Positions 1 to 5,464 of a stretch of DNA of 10,164 nucleotides are shown here, in pieces. The position numbers were made by a program, and so were the translations under genes. The notes under the pieces were generated by a model. It made no database searches. It saw only the letters and a list, made by a program, of their open reading frames with translations, and was not told the DNA's origin. The number at the start of each line of letters is the position of its first letter. Positions within the stretch are counted from its first letter, which is position 1. Source of the DNA: Deltaproteobacteria bacterium (GTDB lineage: Bacteria; Myxococcota; XYA12-FULL-58-9; JAUUZB01); assembly GCA_030590185.1 (NCBI GenBank), contig JAUUZB010000057.1:1-10164 (forward strand), in the 5' to 3' direction.

Positions 1-1896
1 GAACGCCTCCTCCTCCTCGCCGATCCGGGAGGTGAGCCGGAGCTTCGCATTGCGCAGGACCTCCACCCGACGCTGGCGGTGGAGGTGGTTCTCGAGGTCC
101 TTGGCGAAGCGCGCCAGCCTCTTGGCGTCGTCGAGCGGGGCGGCCGGGAGGGCATAGCGGATCCCCTCTGGCGCTTCGCTGAGCAGATCGCGGTCGTCGT
201 AGTCGACCGTGCGGGCGGATTCGGGATCGAGGTGGGCGGCGAGGGGGAAGAAGACCGCCTCCCACTCCTCCTGGTGGTCGACGCCGGCGCGGGTGTCGTC
301 GAAGCGCAGCGCGATTCGTGCCACCAGGGCGGCCTCGTGTCGGGCCGCCCCCGGGCTCGCCCCGATCTCGGACGCCCAGGGAGCCGCGGGATCCAGGTGA
401 TAGACCCGCGTGCCGGTCGCAACCTCCGGCATCACCTCGCTCTCGTCGTCGGCGGGGGCGGTGGTCGCAGGTTGTGCGGGCGGCGAGGAAGGCTCCTCGG
501 TTGGCGGGGCAAGGACGCTCGGCGCTGGTGCCAACCTGCGCACCTCCTCCTTGGTGAGCGGGCCGCGCAGGTAGGACATCGCCCAGCGGGTCTCGAACAC
601 TAGGGGGCCGTCCTCCCGAGTGTCGTTGAGCACCCATTGGCGTTGATCCAGGTTGCTGAGCAGCCGGTCGAGATCCGGCAGCGCCGCTCCCCCCGCTGAC
701 TGGAGTCCCTCGAGAATGCGCGCCTTGTCGCGTTCGGTCTGGAGCCGGCCGACCATCCAGGTGCCGGCGTTGGACATGGCCTTGTAGTCCAGGTCGACGG
801 GGTTTTGGGTGGAGAGCACCAGGCCGACCCCAAAGGCCCGGGCTTGCTTGAGCAGGGTCAGGATCGGTTTCTTGGCCGGGGGCTGCGCCGTGGGGGGGAC
901 AAAGCCGAAGACCTCATCCATGTAGATGAGGGCGCGCAGGGACGAGGTGCCCGGTTGCTGCCGCATCCAGGTGGCGACCTTGGAGAGCACCAGGGTCACC
1001 ACCAGCTGCCGCTCCGCCTCCGAGAGATGGCTCAGGTAGAGGATCGAGCCCTTGGGTTTGCCCTGCGGGGTGAAGAGTAGGGAGCCGATGTCCAGGGGCT
1101 CACCGCTGAGCCAGGTGCCAAAAGCAGGCGAGGCCAACAGACCGTTGAGGCGCATGGCGAGCTTGCGACGATCCGCCCCTGGGAAAAAAGTGTCGAGCTC
1201 GAAGACGCCGAGCTTGCGGATCGGTGGCCTGTGCACCTGCACGATCAGCTGCGCCAGATCGAGGTCGGTGCCCTCGCGCCAGGCGCGTTCGATCAGATGG
1301 GAGAGCAGGATCGGTGCGGGGTCAGCGATCGGGTCCGCCTCGATACCGACCAGGGCGAGCAGGGCGAGCACGGTGCCCTCGATCTCGTCGCGCAGGCCCT
1401 CGGCATCATCGTCGAAGCTCCCCGTCGGTGCCGCGAGGGAGCCGAGGATGTTGAGCGGGGTGCCGGCTTCGGACCCGGGTGTGTAGAGGGCGAGCTCCGC
1501 GGCGGCCCGCAGCTCCCCGATCCGAGATCCATCGATCCCCGATCCAGCCAACCCCTCGCGCCATGCTTCGGCCGATTCGGCGGCCAACGCGGCGGCGGTC
1601 ATGCCCCGGCGTTCGGCTTCGCCCGGATCGACCCACGGCTCGAACTCCCCGGGGGCGAGGCTCGGGAAGTTGAGCAGGAGGTTGCCCAGGTCACCCTTGA
1701 TGTCGAGCGCGATCACCGGGATCCCCTGAAGTAGCGCCTCCTCCAGCAATACGATCCCGAGGCCGGTTTTTCCCGATCCGGTCATCCCGAGGATCACGCC
1801 GTGGGTGGTCAGGTGGGGGGCGTCGTACAGCACCGGGGTCGGCTCCGAGCCAACCCGGTGGCCGAGAAAGAGCTTGCCTGCGGGGAGGTCGACCAT
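1..1896 (-). CDS. HerA/VirB4-like P-loop ATPase, partial (3' end outside window)
   Basis: The minus frame is open from ATG 1896 to the window edge (632 codons, no stop), so the C-terminus is missing. Residues 37-44 are a Walker A loop, GMTGSGKT. Residues 64-70 (LDIKGDL) resemble the strand-2 motif of the HerA/FtsK/VirB4 superfamily. Residues 320-328 (LRALIYMDE) are a Walker B with Asp327/Glu328. Residues 361-377 (LSTQNPVDLDYKAMSNA) match the sensor region of COG0433-type ATPases. These families are ring-forming motors that move DNA or protein. A Pro/Ala/Glu-rich linker (about 456-487) leads to a C-terminal part that I do not recognise, ending in a basic, then Glu-rich, helical stretch. No good Shine-Dalgarno precedes ATG 1896; an in-frame ATG at 1974 would add 26 Pro-rich residues and seems less likely. 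The substrate is unknown. No nuclease partner such as NurA is visible, so a repair role cannot be claimed. The superfamily call is firm, the exact family is not. Confidence 0.88.
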   Translation of the reverse strand, partial: MVDLPAGKLFLGHRVGSEPTPVLYDAPHLTTHGVILGMTGSGKTGLGIVLLEEALLQGIPVIALDIKGDLGNLLLNFPSLAPGEFEPWVDPGEAERRGMTAAALAAESAEAWREGLAGSGIDGSRIGELRAAAELALYTPGSEAGTPLNILGSLAAPTGSFDDDAEGLRDEIEGTVLALLALVGIEADPIADPAPILLSHLIERAWREGTDLDLAQLIVQVHRPPIRKLGVFELDTFFPGADRRKLAMRLNGLLASPAFGTWLSGEPLDIGSLLFTPQGKPKGSILYLSHLSEAERQLVVTLVLSKVATWMRQQPGTSSLRALIYMDEVFGFVPPTAQPPAKKPILTLLKQARAFGVGLVLSTQNPVDLDYKAMSNAGTWMVGRLQTERDKARILEGLQSAGGAALPDLDRLLSNLDQRQWVLNDTREDGPLVFETRWAMSYLRGPLTKEEVRRLAPAPSVLAPPTEEPSSPPAQPATTAPADDESEVMPEVATGTRVYHLDPAAPWASEIGASPGAARHEAALVARIALRFDDTRAGVDHQEEWEAVFFPLAAHLDPESARTVDYDDRDLLSEAPEGIRYALPAAPLDDAKRLARFAKDLENHLHRQRRVEVLRNAKLRLTSRIGEEEEAF

Positions 1897-1996
1897 GGCC
1901 CTATATAGACCAGGCGGGTGGCCAGGGGCAGGCGGACGAAATAGGCTCGCCGAATTCGTGCCCAATTTCGACATCGTGCTACAATTTCAGCCACAG
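1897..1996. promoter_or_regulatory. Divergent ATPase/pilZ intergenic region with two -10-like boxes
   Basis: This 100-bp gap is more AT-rich than its flanks. On the plus strand TGC-TACAAT (1977-1985) reads as an extended -10 box ending 11 nt before the pilZ ATG. On the minus strand TATATA (1907 down to 1902) ends 5 nt before the ATPase ATG. Neither has a good -35 at 16-18 bp, and neither ATG has a clear Shine-Dalgarno. If these are real promoters, the transcripts would have very short leaders or none. The boxes are seen; promoter activity is inferred. Confidence 0.35.
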
Positions 1997-2551
1997 ATGG
2001 CAGATCGAAGTGAACGACGTAGGGTTGAGCGGCGCGGCAACCAACGACGGAGCGAGGGCCGCGGCAGTAGCGCCCGCCGGCCCGTGGACCAGCGCCAACA
2101 CACCCGCTACGACAAGAACCTACCGGTGCGGATGTTCCGCCGGGGTGAATACGAGAGCGACGACGTGGTCTTCCAGGCCGCGGTCGACACCGTCGACATC
2201 TCGGCGGGCGGCGTGTTTCTGCGCTCGACCTTCTTCCTCAAGAAGGGCCTCCAGCTCGAGCTCGAGATCGTGCTCGAAGAGATGGCCCGCACGATCCACG
2301 TCACCGGCGAGGTGGCGCGGGTCATCGACGATCCCGACCGGGGCGACACCGGCTTCGCGATCCGGTTCATCGAGTACCACGACGACGCTGAGATTTACCT
2401 GCGCGCCTTTCTCACGCAGGGGGACATGATCGCGTTTGTCGATCAGTATGCCAAGGAGATCCTCCCGGGGTTGCCCTCTAAGGAACGTCCGAGGCTGGTG
2501 GAGCTCATCGTGCGCTGGGAGATCTACCAAGAGGACCTCGAGGGGGACTGA
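1997..2551 (+). CDS. PilZ domain protein, probable c-di-GMP receptor
   Basis: This 184-residue protein has both canonical c-di-GMP-binding motifs of the PilZ family: RxxxR at residues 33-37 (RQHTR) and DxSxxG at 67-72 (DISAGG). They are followed by the strand-rich barrel (about 73-127), including the typical GEVARV and GFAIRF strands. The first 30 residues are strongly Arg-rich, suggesting a disordered basic tail. The last 45 residues look helical and may be an output or partner-binding segment. There is no membrane segment, so it should be cytosolic. The frame is open upstream to ATG 1805, but that extension lies inside the oppositely oriented ATPase gene and is low in complexity, so ATG 1997 is preferred. 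In-frame GTG codons around 1959 and 1977 are alternatives. Ligand binding is expected from intact motifs; the downstream target is unknown. Confidence 0.88.
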   Translation: MADRSERRRVERRGNQRRSEGRGSSARRPVDQRQHTRYDKNLPVRMFRRGEYESDDVVFQAAVDTVDISAGGVFLRSTFFLKKGLQLELEIVLEEMARTIHVTGEVARVIDDPDRGDTGFAIRFIEYHDDAEIYLRAFLTQGDMIAFVDQYAKEILPGLPSKERPRLVELIVRWEIYQEDLEGD

Positions 2552-2559
2552 GTTTGTCC

Positions 2560-3390
2560 TCAATCGCAGGCGATGAACCACTCTTCGAGGCCCCACTCCT
2601 TGATCAGGGTCGAAAAACCGTCGACCGCTGAAGCCCCGCAGATCTGATCCGCGAGATCCTGCCCGTCCGCCAAGGCATCGACGTACTCGACGTGGAACAC
2701 GGCCTTGCCGGCGTCGATAAACGGCGTGTAGGTGGCGCACTCGTCGAAGGCGAAACACTCCTCGTTGAGAGCCCAGTCGTAGCACGGCTCGAGCACCTCG
2801 AGCTGATCGACGTCGTTCTTGAGCCCTACCGACAGGCCGCGGCTGTGGGCCTCTTCGGCGATGAACTGGTTGTAATCGAGCTGGTCGAATCCGTCGAGGT
2901 CGAAGCCGGTGTCATTGACGTAGCCGTCCATGTTGTCGGGCTCCACGCCGTCACAGCCGCGGGTCACGGCCAGATCGAGGCGGGTCTGCATCACCGCCCG
3001 CAGTCCCTCTGAGCGGATGTCGATCCACTTCTCGTCCTCCCAGCCCTCCATGGTGTCGCCGATCGCATCATCCGGGAAGTCGCCTGCATCAGCGCGCCAG
3101 TCCTCCCAGCTGCCGGCCGAGAAGTAACAGATCACCGTGCGGCCATCCGCCTGCAGGCCGTCGATGACGGACTGCGGAGCGTCAATTAGATCGACATCGT
3201 ACATCTCGACATCGACGCTGGTGTCGATGGTGCCGAGCAACTGCCATTGCCAAGTCATCCCGTTCGCCAGGTGGTGTTCCGGCGCAGCCACGCATTCCCC
3301 GTCCCAAGCGCTCCAGTCCGTGCCTTCGTCGTCATCGTCGCCACCGCAGGCGACGGTCAGAACGAGCAGTCCGAGTAGATATCGATGCAT
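2560..3390 (-). CDS. GH114-type glycoside hydrolase lipoprotein (endo-alpha-1,4-polygalactosaminidase family)
   Basis: The 276-residue product starts with a lipoprotein signal peptide (MHRYLLGLLVLTVAC; lipid Cys15), then GGDDDDEG, an acidic spacer. The rest fits the GH114/PF03537 TIM barrel: WQWQLLG (47-53), YDVDLID (64-70), TVICYFSAGSWEDWR (85-99), GCDGVEPDNMDGY (145-157), GLKND (189-193), NEECF (209-213) and VFHVEY (231-236). Family members cut galactosaminogalactan-like polymers or are related to the PelA hydrolase. The acid pair is probably an Asp in the CDGVEPDNMDGY block plus a Glu of NEECF, which is my inference. Extra Cys residues (33, 146, 203, 212, 218, 251, 275) suggest disulfides and an extracytoplasmic location. 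ATG 3390 follows AGGGGGAG at short spacing; GTG 3393 is also possible. Its stop lies 8 bp from the convergent pilZ stop. The family is well supported, the substrate is not. Confidence 0.87.
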   Translation of the reverse strand: MHRYLLGLLVLTVACGGDDDDEGTDWSAWDGECVAAPEHHLANGMTWQWQLLGTIDTSVDVEMYDVDLIDAPQSVIDGLQADGRTVICYFSAGSWEDWRADAGDFPDDAIGDTMEGWEDEKWIDIRSEGLRAVMQTRLDLAVTRGCDGVEPDNMDGYVNDTGFDLDGFDQLDYNQFIAEEAHSRGLSVGLKNDVDQLEVLEPCYDWALNEECFAFDECATYTPFIDAGKAVFHVEYVDALADGQDLADQICGASAVDGFSTLIKEWGLEEWFIACD

Positions 3391-3419
3391 CACTCCCCCT
3401 AGGTCAGCGTGTGGCGCCG

Positions 3420-3448
3420 ATGGTCTGCGGATCCTTCTTTCCTGTCAA
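3420..3448 (-). promoter_or_regulatory. Candidate sigma70-type promoter for the GH114 gene
   Basis: On the minus strand a perfect TTGACA (3448 down to 3443) is followed after 17 bp by GACCAT (3425 down to 3420), which matches three of the six -10 positions (A2, A5, T6). Transcription would start near 3413 and leave a leader of about 23 nt before ATG 3390. The -35 and spacing are good, the -10 is weak. It supports transcription separate from the upstream lipoprotein gene. Confidence 0.45.
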
Positions 3449-3457
3449 CGCCAATGT

Positions 3458-3494
3458 GATCGGTTGGCTCTTGGCCGGGCGTAGCCAATCGATC
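3458..3494 (-). terminator. 12-bp inverted repeat downstream of the large lipoprotein gene
   Basis: GATCGGTTGGCT (3458-3469) and AGCCAATCGATC (3483-3494) pair over 12 positions with one mismatch (C-A in the minus-strand RNA), around a GC-rich 13-nt loop. It begins 17 bp past the lipoprotein stop on the minus strand and ends just before the candidate GH114 promoter. No T-tract follows, so it is not a classical intrinsic terminator. It may stabilise the 3' end, assist Rho-dependent termination, or be a protein-binding site. Confidence 0.4.
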
Positions 3495-3511
3495 GGACGA
3501 GGCGGCCAGGC

Positions 3512-4972
3512 TCAGCCGTCGGTCATCGTCCGGTAGTCCACGAAATCGAGGTCCGTGCCGAAGGTGGTCGGGGTGCAGCCCTTCGTGCAGGCCGTGCGCG
3601 TGGCATCAGCGGCATCAGCGTCGAAGCTGCTGCATTCGCTCTGGCCGGGGTCGCAGACCCCTGAGCCGGTGTCGAAGCAGCCGTCCTTGTCGATACAGAT
3701 GGCGATCGGTTCGGAGACGATATAGTTCCCCAGGGTATCGGCGGCCTCGATCGCCAGGCAGGCCGGGCCGTCCGAGAGGTTGCCGGCGTCGTAGAAGGGC
3801 CCGACGCAGCCATTGAGCGAGTCCTCGTTGTAGTCATAGACGTAGATCGAGACGGCGGCGGCTCGATCAGCGTCGTCGAAGACGACCCCGTAGGTGAGCC
3901 AATAGGTCATGTCGTCCGCCTCCTCCGGCGTGCATAGATCGTCGGGTGACGCCGCGGCGGTGCCCACCGCCTCGCACTCGCCGGCGTGGACGGCGCCGGC
4001 GGTGAAATCGGGCAGGCCCAACGGGTTGACCGGATCGAGTGGGATCGAGTCGGCGAGCCCGTCCGGATCGATGGTGTCACAGGGTGCATCATCCGGATCG
4101 AGCGGCGTGTCTGGGTTGCCATCCCCCTGCACCAGAACGTGGTTTTCGATCTCGCCCGCGTCGGCGAGGATCGCATCCTGATCCAGGATGTGGAGGTAGA
4201 CGCTGCTGGGGTCCACGAAGGAAAACGGCACCACCGAGGGGGTGGCCGAGCCCCAGTTGCCTTGATCCTCTATCCGGGCGCGCGCGTAGAAGGCGGTGCC
4301 ATAGGAGGAGGCGGGGCTGATGATGTCGCCGTGCCCGATCGCGCTGGGGCCGAGGGGATCGAATTCCTGGGAGCAGACGTCGGCAGCCACGTCGACCATC
4401 ACCACGTTCGGCGATTCGAGTGCCGCGATCGGCGGCGCAAAATCGAGGTAGAACTCGGTGTCGGCGGTTCCGAGGTTGCCCGCGAGGTCGTAGGCCCGTA
4501 CGTCCAACCGCACCTTGAGCAGCACGTAGGTCGGATCCTCGAGCAGGCTGGTGTCGAAGCTCCCCTCGTAACGGTCGTTGCCAACCGCGCCGAGGCTCAC
4601 CTCGTGCTCGTTACGGACCAGGGCGGTCACCCGGGTCGTGTCGATACCGTCGGCATCCGTGGCCCGGACGCGAATGGTGGTGACTCCGGCCACCGGGACG
4701 ATCTCCGAGGGCAACTCAACCGTGATCCGTGGAACACCGGAGGAGACACCGCCGGTGCCGCCTGAGCCACCGGTGGCGGTCGAGCCGCCGGACCCACCGC
4801 CGCCGCCCGTGCCGGTGCTGCCGTCGAGCACGCACTCGCCGCCGGTGCAGGCGTAGCCAGTCCCACAGTCATCGGCGGTGGCGCAGGAGTTGTCGTAGGT
4901 CGCGCCGCTCGAGCACGCCTGGAGTGCCAGGGGAACGACAAACAACAGGGGGAGAGCACGGTCGATGCGCAT
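3512..4972 (-). CDS. Large Cys/Gly-rich lipoprotein with Ig-like domain, function unknown
   Basis: The 486-residue product begins with a lipoprotein signal peptide (MRIDRALPLLFVVPLALQAC; lipid Cys20, Gln at -2). Residues 30-47 form a small four-Cys module (C-x5-C-x5-C-x4-C, with DCGTGYACTGGEC), common in myxobacterial surface proteins. A Gly/Ser/Thr linker follows (51-79). Residues 81-178 look like an Ig- or cadherin-like beta domain (RVRATDADGID, then LDVRAYDLAGNLG). The remainder has Asp/Pro-rich turns (for example DPDDAPCDTIDPDG) that could bind calcium, and a Cys-rich C-terminal third (CIDKDGCF, CDPGQSEC, CTKGC) suggesting disulfides. I recognise no enzyme motif. The start is the only one that gives an intact signal peptide, though no Shine-Dalgarno precedes it. 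It lies 52 bp downstream of the cupin gene on the same strand and could share its transcript. A surface adhesion or scaffold role is possible but unproven. Confidence 0.85.
   Translation of the reverse strand: MRIDRALPLLFVVPLALQACSSGATYDNSCATADDCGTGYACTGGECVLDGSTGTGGGGGSGGSTATGGSGGTGGVSSGVPRITVELPSEIVPVAGVTTIRVRATDADGIDTTRVTALVRNEHEVSLGAVGNDRYEGSFDTSLLEDPTYVLLKVRLDVRAYDLAGNLGTADTEFYLDFAPPIAALESPNVVMVDVAADVCSQEFDPLGPSAIGHGDIISPASSYGTAFYARARIEDQGNWGSATPSVVPFSFVDPSSVYLHILDQDAILADAGEIENHVLVQGDGNPDTPLDPDDAPCDTIDPDGLADSIPLDPVNPLGLPDFTAGAVHAGECEAVGTAAASPDDLCTPEEADDMTYWLTYGVVFDDADRAAAVSIYVYDYNEDSLNGCVGPFYDAGNLSDGPACLAIEAADTLGNYIVSEPIAICIDKDGCFDTGSGVCDPGQSECSSFDADAADATRTACTKGCTPTTFGTDLDFVDYRTMTDG
4736..4822 (-). 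repeat. Low-complexity Gly/Ser/Thr linker-coding tract
   Basis: These bases encode residues 51-79 of the large lipoprotein, almost only Gly, Ser and Thr, and consist of repeated GGC/GGT/ACC-type codons. Such tracts tend to change length by slippage. The likely role is a flexible spacer that holds the Ig-like domain away from the lipid anchor and four-Cys module. Confidence 0.7.
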
Positions 4973-5024
4973 GCCAAGAGGTTAGCACATCGCGTTTCGA
5001 CCCGCCAAAACGAGACCTTGGTCC

Positions 5025-5306
5025 TCAACCGAAGCGGTAGTGCTTGCGCACCCCCGTCTTGACCTTCCAGGTGCAACTCAGACCTTGCGGGAAGCAGACC
5101 AGGTCACCCTTGCCAAAGCTGACCGTGCCCTCAGCGGTGGTAACCTCCACCTCACCCTCCAGGAGGTAGCAGATCTCCTGCTCGTCGTAGTGCCAGTCAA
5201 AGGTTGAGGGCTCCTTGGTCCAGATCGGCCAGGACTCGACGCCGAGCTCGACGAGCTTGCCCGGTTCCGGCTTCTCAATCGTGATGTTGGCTGGCATGGC
5301 GGTCAC
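5025..5306 (-). CDS. Cupin_3 (DUF861-type) small cupin domain protein
   Basis: This 93-residue protein is a single cupin barrel. WPIWTKEPSTFDWHYDEQE (26-44), YLLEGEVEV (47-55), FGKGDLVCFPQGLSCTW (64-80) and VRKHYRF (86-92) follow the DUF861/Cupin_3 pattern, which typically ends in PxGxxxxW followed by VRKxY. Among candidate metal ligands His39 and Glu44 are present, while the motif-2 His position is Cys78, so metal binding may be altered or lost. Relatives include the EutQ and ureidoglycine aminohydrolase cupins, but most small stand-alone members have no known substrate. GTG 5306 is chosen because GGAGGA lies 6 nt before it; ATG 5297 is in frame but too far from that site, although a GAGG lies 8 nt before it. 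There is no signal peptide, so it should be cytosolic. It is first of three same-strand genes, but its link with the lipoproteins is unclear. Confidence 0.85.
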   Translation of the reverse strand: MTAMPANITIEKPEPGKLVELGVESWPIWTKEPSTFDWHYDEQEICYLLEGEVEVTTAEGTVSFGKGDLVCFPQGLSCTWKVKTGVRKHYRFG

Positions 5307-5312
5307 CTCGGC

Positions 5313-5318
5313 TCCTCC
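5313..5318 (-). promoter_or_regulatory. Strong Shine-Dalgarno deciding the GTG start of the cupin gene
   Basis: GGAGGA on the minus strand (within AGGGAGGAG) lies 6 nt before GTG 5306 and 15 nt before ATG 5297, favouring the GTG start. Confidence 0.7.
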
Positions 5319-5448
5319 CTATCGCGTCGGTGTGGCCGAGTCACTTTGAACGCGGTCGCTCCGGTCAGGCACAAATGGTATGACCACATCGGTTGGCGCG
5401 CTTCGGATCCCCGAGGCCTGCCGCCGGCACGGGAGGCTGTTGCGGATG

Positions 5449-5455
5449 AAGGGGG
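5449..5455 (+). promoter_or_regulatory. Ribosome binding site of the giant membrane protein gene
   Basis: AAGGGGG ends 9 nt before ATG 5465. It overlaps an in-frame TGA (5447-5449), after which ATG 5465 is the first possible start, so the start is well fixed. Confidence 0.6.
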
Positions 5456-5464
5456 ACCGGTAGG

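Larger units (their letters stand above)
5307..5464. other. Divergent intergenic region between cupin and the giant membrane protein gene
   Basis: This 158-bp gap must hold the promoters of both flanking genes. I find no convincing -35/-10 pair on either strand. On the plus strand TTGAAC (5347-5352) and TATGAC are present, but at unusable spacing. The frame of the downstream giant gene has a TGA at 5447-5449, which rules out an upstream start. No RNA gene or clear repeat is visible. Confidence 0.3.

Noticed and set aside
1231..1734. 167-codon open frame on the plus strand
   Set aside because: Antisense to the ATPase, whose frame carries Walker A, Walker B and sensor motifs.
1897..1974. Upstream ATG 1974 for the ATPase
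   Set aside because: It would add 26 Pro-rich residues without a Shine-Dalgarno and cover the likely promoter; ATG 1896 leads directly into a typical family N-terminus.
1805..1996. Upstream extension of the pilZ frame to ATG 1805
   Set aside because: The extra 64 residues overlap the ATPase N-terminus on the other strand and are low in complexity; the family does not need them.
2120..2785. 221-codon open frame on the minus strand
   Set aside because: It overlaps both pilZ and the GH114 gene, which have clear family motifs, and its translation is Arg/Gly-rich without a domain.
3986..4765. 259-codon open frame on the plus strand
   Set aside because: Antisense to the large lipoprotein, whose frame has a signal peptide and coherent domains; this one has none.
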